Of a stretch of DNA of 64,000 nucleotides, positions 27,420 to 36,743 are shown piece after piece. The notes under the pieces are model-generated. The model saw only the letters and a list, made by a program, of their open reading frames with translations. It did no database searches and was not told the origin of the DNA. Source of the stretch: Pigmentibacter ruber (GTDB lineage: Bacteria; Bdellovibrionota_B; Oligoflexia; Silvanigrellales; Silvanigrellaceae); contig NZ_WSSC01000004.1 in NCBI RefSeq assembly GCF_009792895.1, positions 1 through 64,000 of the forward strand, written 5' to 3'. Position numbers and translations under genes: made by a program. The first letter of the stretch is position 1; every line of letters starts with the position of its first letter.

Positions 27420-28706
27420 ATGTCCAAGCAATCAGCAAAACAGAAAAGAATAAATTTAAAAGTTGCCAAAGGACTTCGTCTTCGAATTGCAGAAGATGGA
27501 AACATTTATGGATCTATTTCTAGCTCTTCTGGAGAATTTTTTATTGCCCCAGAAGTACTAACCCTTCTTACCTTTCTTGCTAATTGCAAAAATTCACTTT
27601 TAGTTAATGATCTTCCTAAACTTTTAAAACAAAACTATCAAGGATTGCAAGCTAATCTTCCTACCAATGAAGAATGCGAACAACTACTAAGTGACCTACT
27701 AGGCGCGGGTGTGCTTGTCAGTGATGAAGTGCAATCAGTAAAGCATATGCAAAACGATGGATTTGGTGATCCTTGGGCGCAATGGACAATGCTAGCGGAT
27801 ACTCCGCGTTGTGATGCCTATTATAAAGCACTTTGTGAAAAAGTGACTGAGAAAACAATTGTTTTAGATGTTGGATCAGGATCTGGATTACTTTCAGCAA
27901 TTTCTCTTCATTTAAAAGCTAAAAAAGTTATAGCTATTGAAGAAACAAATGCTGCAAAATACATTCAACCAATTTTGCAAAATCTTCATTTAGATATCAG
28001 CAAAAATAGATTTATTTTATACAATAAGAATAGTTTTGATGTCACTTTATCAGAAGATATTTCTTTAATAGTAAGTGAACTTTTTGGAAATGATCCTTTT
28101 CAGGAAGGAGTTATACCGACATTAAGAGAAATAGCACAAAAATTTTCAAATCAAAACATTAATTATATTCCGGAAAAATTGACTGTATTTGCGCAAATTA
28201 TAGATTTAAAACAGCATGCTGCAAAAAACAGAATTCAAAGTTTTCAATCTTTAAAAAAAGAAGAGAATAATTTTTTATCGCATTTTTTTCAATCAGCATT
28301 AAATGTTTTAGATCTTGATGAAATTTCTTTTTCACTACCTTTAACAAAAAATGATTATAATATTACTTCTTCTGCCGTTGAGTTAGGATCCTCGTATCTA
28401 AATCCCCCACCGGTTTATTCAAAAAAATTCAATCCTTTTCATGGAAGAAAAGAAATTCTTGTTGAAAAAGAGTCTTCTATTAGCATTTGCATTTTGTGGT
28501 TTAGAGTTCATTTGTTAAAAGATATCACAATATCTTCTCTTATCTCTGAAGCAGATGCTTGTGATCATTGGAGCCCAATTGTAATTCCTTTGAAAAAAAG
28601 TTTGCATAAAAATGATAAAATTAAAATTGAATATGAACTAAATGATTTAGAAAATTTCTTAAATTGTAAAATTTATAAGAATAAAGAACTAATAGGATCT
28701 AGGTAA
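27420..28706 (+). CDS. PRMT7-like class I protein arginine methyltransferase
   Basis: This is a class I SAM-dependent methyltransferase of PRMT pattern. Motif I VLDVGSGSGLLS is at 148-159 and the acidic end of strand 2 is in VIAIEE (about 170-175). The double-E loop SELFGNDPFQEG is at 219-230, close to the SELFDTELIGEG-like form of PRMT7. A D-x-x-R-x-x-x-Y block (ADTPRCDAYY) precedes motif I, as in PRMTs. The N-terminal 110 residues (winged-helix-like, with an R-L-R-I strand and an acidic L-rich helix) are unlike PRMTs and could recruit a substrate. ATG 27420 has AAAAGGG five bases before it; an upstream in-frame TTG is less likely. The next gene starts two bases after its stop. Confidence 0.78.
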   Translation: MSKQSAKQKRINLKVAKGLRLRIAEDGNIYGSISSSSGEFFIAPEVLTLLTFLANCKNSLLVNDLPKLLKQNYQGLQANLPTNEECEQLLSDLLGAGVLVSDEVQSVKHMQNDGFGDPWAQWTMLADTPRCDAYYKALCEKVTEKTIVLDVGSGSGLLSAISLHLKAKKVIAIEETNAAKYIQPILQNLHLDISKNRFILYNKNSFDVTLSEDISLIVSELFGNDPFQEGVIPTLREIAQKFSNQNINYIPEKLTVFAQIIDLKQHAAKNRIQSFQSLKKEENNFLSHFFQSALNVLDLDEISFSLPLTKNDYNITSSAVELGSSYLNPPPVYSKKFNPFHGRKEILVEKESSISICILWFRVHLLKDITISSLISEADACDHWSPIVIPLKKSLHKNDKIKIEYELNDLENFLNCKIYKNKELIGSR

Positions 28707-28708
28707 AT

Positions 28709-29998
28709 ATGGATACAATAAATTTAGAAAGACAGATAAAAAAGAATATTTATGGAAAACCACAATTAGCTAAATTATTCTATCCACCTGGATTTGGAGA
28801 AACAGCTAAAAATGAAATCAACACAATCTTGACAAATCTTTGGTATCCACAAAACACAAAAAATACTTATGAATTAAATCCTAAATATATTGAATTAAAA
28901 GATACTCATATTTCAGTTTTAATGGAAATAATATTACGTACAAAATGTTTATCAGATGTTCATTTAGTTTTAATGCATGAAAAATGTCATAGTAAAGATG
29001 ATTTTCGAAAAATTTGTTCTAATATCAAATGGAATTATTATCTAGAAAAAAAACTAAATATAAAAATTAAAGTTAACTCAACAGCTAGTAAGGCATTTCA
29101 CGAATCTAGTTTAAAAGAAATAGCGTGTGAAATATTAACTCCATTGGTAAATAATATCTATTCTGGAGAAAAATCTAATGAAGACACTATTCTCAGCTTC
29201 GAATTATATAAAGATAAGTTAACTATCAGCATTTCTCTTGTGGGAGAGCCTTTATACAAAAGAGGATACAAAAAAGACTTAAAAACGTTGGCGCCTTTGC
29301 GTGAAGATCTTGCAGCTTGTTGTATTCAAAAGTTTTTTCATTTCTTAAAGCAAAAAGAAATCACAATTTCTCAAGCTAAAGTATATGTTCCATTTGCCGG
29401 AAGCGGAACACTAGGATTTGAAACTTATTTTTATTTTCAAAATATTTTCAATCATTTTTTCCAACGTGAGTTTATATTTTCTAAACTCCCATTCTTTAAA
29501 AAAGAAAATTATAATTTTCTCATAAAAAAGTCTTCGGAAGATTTTATTAATTCTAAAAATATAGAAATACTTTGCATTGATAATACTGAATCAGCTGTAA
29601 AAAATTGCCAAGATAACTTAGAAAATTATTTAGGCTTAAGTAAGGAATATTCTAAAACAGAATTTAAATTTGATGTCCAAAAGAACGACTTTTTTCAGAG
29701 TAATTCATTAATCACTTTAAATAATTTTGACTTTCTATTTATTCCCTTAAACCCTCCATATGGCTTGAGAATTCAAAACAAACTAAGTTCAGCGCATTTT
29801 TATCAAAAAATCGCGCAAACCCTAAACCAATTAAGTGAAAAAGTGAAAAGTCAGCAAAAGCATATAGGTGGATTTATTCTTTGTCCAACTGAAGAAGCAT
29901 GGTCATTTTTTTTCAAAACTTTAAAATTTAATATAAAAGAGACATATCATTTTACCCAAGGTGGACTTGATATAAGAGTCTGTCAGTTTTATACATGA
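28709..29998 (+). CDS. RlmL-like THUMP/UPF0020 RNA methyltransferase
   Basis: The 429-residue protein has an N-terminal THUMP-like region (about 25-150), then the KRGYKK block with LREDLAACCI that precedes the methyltransferase fold in RlmL/RlmKL. The SAM motif is PFAGSGTLGFE (about 230-240) and the catalytic motif is LNPPYGLR (about 350). This pattern modifies guanine N2 in 23S rRNA in RlmL; the target here is inferred. The insert between motif I and the catalytic loop is long and Phe/Lys-rich. It is cotranscribed with the PRMT-like gene, with only two bases between them. Confidence 0.75.
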   Translation: MDTINLERQIKKNIYGKPQLAKLFYPPGFGETAKNEINTILTNLWYPQNTKNTYELNPKYIELKDTHISVLMEIILRTKCLSDVHLVLMHEKCHSKDDFRKICSNIKWNYYLEKKLNIKIKVNSTASKAFHESSLKEIACEILTPLVNNIYSGEKSNEDTILSFELYKDKLTISISLVGEPLYKRGYKKDLKTLAPLREDLAACCIQKFFHFLKQKEITISQAKVYVPFAGSGTLGFETYFYFQNIFNHFFQREFIFSKLPFFKKENYNFLIKKSSEDFINSKNIEILCIDNTESAVKNCQDNLENYLGLSKEYSKTEFKFDVQKNDFFQSNSLITLNNFDFLFIPLNPPYGLRIQNKLSSAHFYQKIAQTLNQLSEKVKSQQKHIGGFILCPTEEAWSFFFKTLKFNIKETYHFTQGGLDIRVCQFYT

Positions 29999-30539
29999 TA
30001 CTAAGTTAATAATTATAATTAGTTTAGATTTTATCTAAAGATAATGATAAATTTATCTTAGTCCAAAATACAAAATTTTCTCATTTTTGAGATGATTAGG
30101 TTATTAGTATCAATGTTCTAAAAATTTGCTTAAAAAATATGCATATTTAGTATGCATCAAAGAATTCTATAATTTATCAAAATAAATACATCAATCTATT
30201 TAAAATGACCATTTTAAAATTTTTAATTAGTGTGGCTCATTCAGCAAAAATATCTTGTTTTTGATAAGGAAATATTTTCATAGTGAAAAGAATAATGTAT
30301 TCTATAACTGCAGTTTTTTTAATTATGGAGAAAACATATAATGTTTTACAAAAAACTAAAAATCTTGAACTTAAGTTTTTGTTATCTTTTTTATATATTG
30401 AGAATTAATAACTTTAACTATTTCAATTCTAAATATTTTTGATTACTTATAATATATATAAACCTATTTTATTGATTGTACAAAGCTTAAGCGTTATTAT
30501 AAGGCGAAGTATTCTCAATAGCACTTTTAGAGAGAAGGC
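29999..30539. other. long A/T-rich gap before the polysaccharide locus
   Basis: These 541 bases separate the methyltransferase pair from the surface-glycan locus. A TTTAGAT/ATCTAAA hairpin with 3-base loop is at 30023-30039 and an overlapping A/T stem follows to about 30060, so termination of the upstream gene is possible. A 33-codon open frame (30341-30442, MFYKKLKILNLSF...) has a GGAG ten bases upstream, but nothing else supports it. A sigma-70-like promoter lies at 30472-30500. Nothing else was recognised. Confidence 0.5.
30472..30500 (+). promoter_or_regulatory. candidate promoter of the glycan locus
   Basis: TTGATT at 30472-30477, a 17-base spacer and TATTAT at 30495-30500 form a sigma-70-type promoter 40 bases upstream of the ATG at 30540. 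The spacing is ideal and both hexamers are close to consensus. It would drive the plus-strand run from the dehydratase to at least the CDP-glucose dehydratase. Confidence 0.5.
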
Positions 30540-32504
30540 ATGAAAATAAATCGAGAACTCTTATATGTTTATCTAAAAAAGATATTTATTTTATCAATTG
30601 ATACAATTTTAGTATTAATATTATTGCCGATTGCTCTATACTTGAGGGTTGAAAATATAGATTTTCAATATTATTTTGACAAACTGTTTCCATATTACTA
30701 CATTACAGCTTCTATATCCTACATTTTTGCTTTTTTTCTATTAAAAACTCATCGAGTTATTTTTAAAATAGCAAGTATTTATACAGCAATAAGAGTAGCA
30801 TTTGGAGCTTTCTTAGGATCCTTACTTTTTTATATTCTTTCCACATATGTTTTTAAATTAGAAACAATTCCAAGATCAGTATTTATCATTCAATTTTTAC
30901 TTTTTGTTCCAGCAAGCGGTATTTTTAGATTTTATTCTAGAATTATAGATAGCTTTTCCCATAGACTTTTCAAACACGGAATTCCTACATTAGTATATGG
31001 TGCAGGAATAAATACAAATCGTCAGTTACCTTCCTTATTAAATGCTCGTTCTGAATTTAAAATTTTTGGAATTCTTGATGACTCTATTTTCAAAAAAGGT
31101 GTAGAAATTCATGGCATTAAAGTCCTAGGTAATGAAAAAGACTTACCACATTTAATTAAAAAATACAGAATAGAACAAATCATTATTTCTATGCCTAGCG
31201 CTTCTGGTGAAAGAGTTAGATATTTAGTAAAACAAATGGTAAGCCTTAAGCTTAAAGTAAAAATATTACCAAGCCCTGAATTATCTCTTCAAGATCCTGA
31301 TGAAAAAGAATTACAATTGCGGGACATAAAAATTGAAGATCTTTTAAAAAGAACACCTAGAAGTATTGATAAAGAACTAATTAAAGAAACAATAGAAAAT
31401 AAAGTGGTCTTAATTACTGGAGCCGGAGGTTCGATAGGTTCAGAACTCGTAAGGCAAATTCTTGCCTTAAAACCTACAATTGTTATTATGAATGACTCAT
31501 CAGAATTTGCATTATACAAAATTAATGAAGAAGTAGAATCTAAATATCCTTCTACCAAAATTTATCCAGTTCTTGCAAATATAGCTGATGATTTTTCTTG
31601 TAGAAATATTTTTAATAGGTTTAATATAGATATTATTTTTCATGCTTGTGCATATAAACATGTTCCTTTAGTAGAAGATAATATTTCTTCTGCTGCAATA
31701 AATAATATTAAAAGCGCTTTTAACATTTTCTCTTTAGCATCCAAATACAATATTGAAAAAGTTGTACTTATTTCATCAGATAAAGCAATACGACCTACAA
31801 ATGTGATGGGAGCTACTAAACGAATTTGTGAACTACTATTACTTTGGCACGCACAAAATACGAATTGTAGAACCAATTACTCAAGCGTTAGGTTTGGTAA
31901 CGTACTTGGTAGTAATGGAAGTGTGGTACCTAAATTTATAGAGCAAATTAAAACAGGAGGACCAATAACAATTACACATCCCGATATTACAAGATATTTT
32001 ATGCTAATACCAGAAGCAGTAGCGCTTGTATTGCAAGCTGCAACAGCAAAAAAATCAGGCGAAATATTTATTTTAAATATGGGTAATCCTATAAAAATAG
32101 TTGATATGGCAAAAGATTTAATCCAGTTAATGGGCAAAACACCTGATATTGATATAAAAATAAAATATACAGGTTTAAGATCAGGAGAAAAACTTTTTGA
32201 AGAACTAAATTTTGAATTTGAAACTATGGAAGAAGTGACTACAGATTATTCAAGAATATCAGATGTAATTAAAATTGATAAAAATTTCATAAATTTAGTT
32301 CAAAATATTTTAAATTTTGCTCAAGAGGATCAAGATGAAATTGTAAAATCTTTAATCTTTTCTTTAATTAATAAATATGAAAAAGAAAATAAAAAAATAA
32401 ATTATTTTGATTCTGACTTAAATAATAGCGAACAAATAGAAATAACCAGGCAAAAAGAAATTGATCATTCCTATCCAGTTGCGCAGACAGAAATTTCGGG
32501 TTAG
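30540..32504 (+). CDS. membrane-bound UDP-sugar 4,6-dehydratase (WbpM/PglF/CapD-like)
   Basis: The 654-residue protein has four membrane spans in its first 130 residues, a Rossmann-like sugar-binding linker, and a C-terminal SDR domain. The cofactor motif TGAGGSIGSE is at 293-302. The active-site block SDKAIRPTNVMGATKR has Asp414, Lys415, Met423 (in place of the usual Tyr) and Lys427, as in WbpM and PglF. These make UDP-4-keto-6-deoxy-GlcNAc, the precursor of QuiNAc, FucNAc and bacillosamine. GAGAAGG precedes the ATG. It is followed by a WbpL-like and a WbpV-like enzyme, which together form the initiation module of the glycan. Confidence 0.88.
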   Translation: MKINRELLYVYLKKIFILSIDTILVLILLPIALYLRVENIDFQYYFDKLFPYYYITASISYIFAFFLLKTHRVIFKIASIYTAIRVAFGAFLGSLLFYILSTYVFKLETIPRSVFIIQFLLFVPASGIFRFYSRIIDSFSHRLFKHGIPTLVYGAGINTNRQLPSLLNARSEFKIFGILDDSIFKKGVEIHGIKVLGNEKDLPHLIKKYRIEQIIISMPSASGERVRYLVKQMVSLKLKVKILPSPELSLQDPDEKELQLRDIKIEDLLKRTPRSIDKELIKETIENKVVLITGAGGSIGSELVRQILALKPTIVIMNDSSEFALYKINEEVESKYPSTKIYPVLANIADDFSCRNIFNRFNIDIIFHACAYKHVPLVEDNISSAAINNIKSAFNIFSLASKYNIEKVVLISSDKAIRPTNVMGATKRICELLLLWHAQNTNCRTNYSSVRFGNVLGSNGSVVPKFIEQIKTGGPITITHPDITRYFMLIPEAVALVLQAATAKKSGEIFILNMGNPIKIVDMAKDLIQLMGKTPDIDIKIKYTGLRSGEKLFEELNFEFETMEEVTTDYSRISDVIKIDKNFINLVQNILNFAQEDQDEIVKSLIFSLINKYEKENKKINYFDSDLNNSEQIEITRQKEIDHSYPVAQTEISG

Positions 32505-32508
32505 AGAA

Positions 32509-33615
32509 ATGCAGACTCCAGAAAATTTTATTTACTTAATAATATCGCTTTTTTTTATATGTGCTCTACTTCAAGAATTTTGGAATTATCTTCTTTGTGA
32601 AACAAAATTAAAAAGTTTTATACTTGACTTACCTAATAAACGTTCCAGTCATTTAATTCCTACAGTAAGAGGCGGTGGAGCTATATTTTTTTTATTTGCT
32701 TCGCTTTCATTTTTAATTCTTTCTTCACAAAAATTACTTCCCTGGTACTTAACCACTATATTTACCATTTCGTCACTTTTCATTTCATTTATAGGTTTTG
32801 TAGATGATTTAAAAGGTTTAACTGCTAAAAAAAGATTTTTTTGCCAAATGTTTTGCATAGTATTAAATTCATTATTTTTTTACTTATATTTTTCAAATAC
32901 CCTTGCCGAATTATTAATATTAAGCATTTTAGTTTTTTGGTTTATTTTTTCATTAAGTTTAATAAATTTTTATAATTTTGCAGATGGGATAAATGGATAT
33001 ATTTCTCTTCAATTTATTGCTTCATCTATATCAATAATCATTTATACATACTTATCAATTATAAATACAAGTAATTTTGTAATTATTTTTTCATTGATAA
33101 TAATACCATTTTTGGGGGGACTTATTTTATTCCTTAGAAGAAATGTTTTTAAAAAAACTATATTTTTAGGCGATACTGGTAGCACTTTTTTAGGATTTTT
33201 CTTGGCTATTATATTTTTATTATGTTCATATTATTTATTTAAAGATGAGAAACAAACTAATTATTTATCTCCTTTATATATTTTACTTACTTGGATATTT
33301 TTTTCACATATCATATTTCTTGACTGCGCTACAATGATAATAGCAAAATTAATAGCAAAAGTACCTCTTCATATACCACACAAATTACACATTTATCAAA
33401 TAGTATCTAGAAAAAAAGGATTTACACATTTAAAAACTACGGCTTTATTTTTTGTAATTCAAATAGTACTTAATATTCTTTTTACTTATTTAAAAAAGCA
33501 TATAAGTACTTTTGATTTTTTTGGTTTTATATTTTTATATTTATTATTATTAACTATATTTTTAATAAAATATCACTTAAAATCATTAAATTTTAAAACA
33601 GAATATATTTCTTAA
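32509..33615 (+). CDS. WbpL/WecA-like polyprenyl-phosphate sugar-1-phosphate transferase
   Basis: The protein belongs to the MraY/WecA family, which links a sugar phosphate to undecaprenyl phosphate at the inner membrane. It has about ten membrane spans, the DLPNKRSSH and PTVRGGG start, Asp99-Asp100 in the FVDDLKG loop, NFADGING with Asp159, LGDTGS with Asp222, and a PHKLHIYQ loop. These are the metal, UDP-sugar and polyprenyl sites. ATG 32509 lies four bases after the dehydratase stop. With the neighbours it should load a 6-deoxy-N-acetylhexosamine onto the lipid carrier. Confidence 0.87.
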   Translation: MQTPENFIYLIISLFFICALLQEFWNYLLCETKLKSFILDLPNKRSSHLIPTVRGGGAIFFLFASLSFLILSSQKLLPWYLTTIFTISSLFISFIGFVDDLKGLTAKKRFFCQMFCIVLNSLFFYLYFSNTLAELLILSILVFWFIFSLSLINFYNFADGINGYISLQFIASSISIIIYTYLSIINTSNFVIIFSLIIIPFLGGLILFLRRNVFKKTIFLGDTGSTFLGFFLAIIFLLCSYYLFKDEKQTNYLSPLYILLTWIFFSHIIFLDCATMIIAKLIAKVPLHIPHKLHIYQIVSRKKGFTHLKTTALFFVIQIVLNILFTYLKKHISTFDFFGFIFLYLLLLTIFLIKYHLKSLNFKTEYIS

Positions 33616-33629
33616 TTGGAAATAAAATT

Positions 33630-34571
33630 ATGACAAAAGTACTTGTTACAGGCGCAAATGGTTTTCTTGGTAAAAAAGTGTGTAAACTTTTAATTTCTAA
33701 AGGATATGAAGTCATTGGAACTTATAGATCTTCTCATCCACAAAATGATGAATTTAAATTAATTCATTGGATTAAAATTCAAGACTTACAACCAAAAGAA
33801 GTTTGGATTGAAGCTCTAAAAAACTGTGATATAGTTATTCATACAGCTGGCAGAGTTCATCAAATGAATTCTAATAAAAATAGCGATAATTTATTTTTCA
33901 ATGATAATACAAATGGTACAGATGCATTAATATGTGAAATATTACAAAATAATAGTAGTATAAAACAGTTTATTTTTATCAGTACACTTTTAGTTTATGG
34001 CAGATATCAAACAATGCCTTTAAACAAAAATAAAGAATGTAATCCAGATACAATATATGGAAAATCTAAACTAGCCGCGGAAAATATTATACAAAAGAGA
34101 TTTAAAAATTCCCCAATTAGTTGGACTATATTAAGACCTGCTGTCATGTATAATGAATCTGATTCAGAGAATACAGGAAACATAGCTAGCATTGTTAATT
34201 ATATTAAGAAGGGCATTCCTCTACCAATAAAAAATTTAAAAAACAAAAGGAGTTTTCTTTCAGTTAATAGAATGGCTGAGTTTATACATTTTTCAATTTT
34301 AAATGAAAATGCAAAAAATAAAATTTTTAACGTATCTGATCCTGAGCCCATCTCTACAGAACAATTTGTCTTATTCTTTGGAAAATTGATAAATAAAAAA
34401 CCTAAGCTTGTTTGGGTTCCATTTTTTATGCAATATATATTAGCCATTTTAGGCGATATTATACAATTGTTTAGAATTAGAGTTCCTTGGAATACAGCCG
34501 TGTTGACAAAAATTTCAAGTAATTTTTGGACTGAATCAGATTCTTTCCAGAAAATTAGTAAAGGAGAATAA
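33630..34571 (+). CDS. WbpV-like NAD(P)-dependent sugar epimerase/reductase
   Basis: The 313-residue extended SDR has the cofactor motif TGANGFLG (about 7-14), an IHTAGRVH strand near 72, and a YGKSK active site (about 146-150). The Tyr-x-x-x-Lys pair is therefore present. In the WbpM-WbpL-WbpV set, WbpV-like enzymes reduce or epimerise the keto sugar before transfer. Here the gene order is dehydratase, transferase, epimerase. The sugar product is inferred. It ends one base before rfbG starts. Confidence 0.8.
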   Translation: MTKVLVTGANGFLGKKVCKLLISKGYEVIGTYRSSHPQNDEFKLIHWIKIQDLQPKEVWIEALKNCDIVIHTAGRVHQMNSNKNSDNLFFNDNTNGTDALICEILQNNSSIKQFIFISTLLVYGRYQTMPLNKNKECNPDTIYGKSKLAAENIIQKRFKNSPISWTILRPAVMYNESDSENTGNIASIVNYIKKGIPLPIKNLKNKRSFLSVNRMAEFIHFSILNENAKNKIFNVSDPEPISTEQFVLFFGKLINKKPKLVWVPFFMQYILAILGDIIQLFRIRVPWNTAVLTKISSNFWTESDSFQKISKGE

Positions 34572-34572
34572 C

Positions 34573-35679
34573 TTGCAGCTAGAAGCGCCTTTTCAAAATA
34601 TCTATAAAAATAAAAAAGTTTTCATCACAGGGCATACTGGTTTTAAAGGATCATGGCTGACTCAGTGGCTGCTCAATTTAGGTGCAGAGGTGGCTGGCTA
34701 TTCTCTTTATATTCCATCTGAACCAAGTCTTTATGAAATATTAGATTTGAATTCAAAAATAAAAAATTACAAAGATGATATAAGAAATTTTGATTCTCTT
34801 TTGCATACCATCAAAGAATTTAATCCCGATATTATTTTTCATCTAGCTGCACAACCAATTGTTATGCAATCTTACTTAGATCCTAAAAATAACTTTGATG
34901 TGAATGTAATGGGTATGGTGAATATTCTTGAAGCCATTCGGGTATGTAAATCTATTCAAGCCGCCGTATTAATAACTAGCGACAAATGTTATGAAAATGT
35001 TGAATGGGAATATGGCTACAGAGAGACAGATCGCCTAGGCGGAAAAGACCCATACAGCGCTTCAAAGGCTTGTGCTGAAATTGTTTTTAGCTCTTATGCT
35101 CGATCTTTTTTTCAAGACCATGAAACCTATCTTGCCACAGCGAGAGCAGGAAACGTGATTGGTGGAGGAGACTGGGCTGCCGATAGAATTATTCCAGATG
35201 CTATGCGAGCTTGGAGCAAAGGACTAAGTTTAAAAATAAGAAATCCCCATGCAACAAGACCTTGGCAGCATGTTTTAGAACCTTTAAGCGGATACTTAAT
35301 GCTTGGTGCAAAATTACTTACTAAAACATCTCACTTACATGGTGAATCATTTAATTTTGGACCTCCACAAGAGGCAAATCACTCAGTTGAATATCTACTT
35401 AATATTTTAGAAGAAAAATGGAAATCCCTGCCTACTAAGATAGAAAATAAAAATAACACTTTAGGGGAAGCATCATTGCTAAAACTTTGTTGTGACAAAG
35501 CACTAAATAGATTAAAATGGAAGCCAAATCTATCATTTGAAGAAACTCTTGTGTTTACAAATGATTGGTATTTAAATTATTATAATAATCAAGAAACAGA
35601 TTATACTAAACAAACTATAAAACAGATAGAAGAATATACAAGACTTGCATTACAAAGGAATTTAACTTGGGCAATTTAA
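34573..35679 (+). CDS. rfbG: CDP-glucose 4,6-dehydratase
   Basis: RfbG converts CDP-glucose to CDP-4-keto-6-deoxyglucose. The SDR motif TGHTGFKGSWL begins near residue 19, the HLAAQPIV and ITSDKCYEN blocks are in place, and the catalytic Tyr161 and Lys165 lie in DPYSASK. The family-specific EYGYRETDRLGGKDPYS stretch is intact, and the 368-residue length is normal. The start is a TTG with AAGGAG six bases before it. The partner cytidylyltransferase gene rfbF is not adjacent but at 45915, more than 10 kb away and in another block. The enzyme acts in the cytoplasm. Confidence 0.92.
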   Translation: MQLEAPFQNIYKNKKVFITGHTGFKGSWLTQWLLNLGAEVAGYSLYIPSEPSLYEILDLNSKIKNYKDDIRNFDSLLHTIKEFNPDIIFHLAAQPIVMQSYLDPKNNFDVNVMGMVNILEAIRVCKSIQAAVLITSDKCYENVEWEYGYRETDRLGGKDPYSASKACAEIVFSSYARSFFQDHETYLATARAGNVIGGGDWAADRIIPDAMRAWSKGLSLKIRNPHATRPWQHVLEPLSGYLMLGAKLLTKTSHLHGESFNFGPPQEANHSVEYLLNILEEKWKSLPTKIENKNNTLGEASLLKLCCDKALNRLKWKPNLSFEETLVFTNDWYLNYYNNQETDYTKQTIKQIEEYTRLALQRNLTWAI

Positions 35680-36743
35680 GTACATCAGAGTTTGAGAAAA
35701 AAATTATTAGATCCGTTTATAATCCAAGTGTCACAAACAAAATTAAAAATAATTTTAATTTGTTCCAATCTGAAAGTACTTTTTATTATGCATATTGCCG
35801 ACACGCTTTAAAAAATGCATTGCTAATTTTAAATATAAAAGCCGGTGATAATATTTTATTGCCTTCTTTTATTTGCAAAGATCTTTTATCATCAATTCAT
35901 AGTGTGGCAGCAATTCCAAAATTTTATACCGTGAATGAATCTTTAGAAATAATTGAAGAACCAGAGAATCTTCCAGCAGCAAAAGCAATTATAGCAGTAA
36001 ATTTCTTCGGTTTTCCACAAAACTTAGATAAATTTAAAAAATATTGCCAATTAACAGGTGCTTATTTAATCGAAGATAATGCCCATGGTTTTTTAAGCAA
36101 AGATTCTGAAAATACGTTTTTAGGACAAAGAGGAGATTTAGGGATTTACAGCATACGCAAGAGTCTAGCTATTCCTAATGGAGCTGCATTATTAATAAAC
36201 ACAGCAAATATTAAAATCAATCAAAGTATAATAAGTGAAGTTGCAGACAATCAACAAGATAAAAATTTTAAATTTAAAAGTTTACTAAGAAAACTTGTCC
36301 ACTATTTTGGAGTTTGGCATATCATATTTTTATTAACAATAATCAGAGCAATAAGAAAATATAAAACTGGTGATATATATCCAAAATCAAACTCCGAAGA
36401 TGAATTTCTTTTACCAACTGAAACAAAAGCAAATCCTTTATTATTTTATTATTTAAAGCACCTTGTCCCTGATGAAGAAATAAAAAGAAGAAGAAACTTG
36501 TATTTCTTTGTTGAAAAAATTCTGGCAGGAAGTCCATGTAAACCCGTATTTTCATATTTGCCAGAAAATACATCTCCTTATTTGTATCCATTTTATGCTC
36601 AAAAAAAAGACATTAAAATTATAAGAAAAATTCTTGCCGCTTATAATTTAGAGTGTTTTCCTTGGCCAGATCTTCCTTTTGAAATTGAAAATAAGTGCCC
36701 TGAATATTATAAAAATGTGTGGGGGGTAAGATTTTTATGGTAA
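35667..36743 (+). CDS. DegT/DnrJ-type PLP enzyme
   Basis: The 358-residue protein follows the DegT/StrS sugar aminotransferase plan: a CRHALKNALL start of the cofactor domain, the Asp/His pair in EDNAHG (Asp137, His140), and a candidate PLP Lys165 in SIRKSLAIPNGA. The spacing of Ser to Lys is two residues shorter than in the common SFxxxK motif, and the glycines after it are reduced, so it may be an atypical aminotransferase or dehydrase-like relative. It starts at TTG with AAGGAA six bases before it and overlaps rfbG by 13 bases. Its location suggests it uses a CDP-sugar or an amino-acid-linked sugar. Confidence 0.7.
   Translation: MGNLSTSEFEKKIIRSVYNPSVTNKIKNNFNLFQSESTFYYAYCRHALKNALLILNIKAGDNILLPSFICKDLLSSIHSVAAIPKFYTVNESLEIIEEPENLPAAKAIIAVNFFGFPQNLDKFKKYCQLTGAYLIEDNAHGFLSKDSENTFLGQRGDLGIYSIRKSLAIPNGAALLINTANIKINQSIISEVADNQQDKNFKFKSLLRKLVHYFGVWHIIFLLTIIRAIRKYKTGDIYPKSNSEDEFLLPTETKANPLLFYYLKHLVPDEEIKRRRNLYFFVEKILAGSPCKPVFSYLPENTSPYLYPFYAQKKDIKIIRKILAAYNLECFPWPDLPFEIENKCPEYYKNVWGVRFLW

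Noticed and set aside
30341-30442. 33-codon open frame in the gap before the glycan locus
   Set aside because: It has only a GGAG ten bases upstream, ordinary A/T-rich composition and no homology I can recognise; chance is as likely.
30000-30540. tRNA, CRISPR or IS element in the long gap
   Set aside because: No cloverleaf, no spaced repeats and no terminal inverted repeats or transposase were seen.
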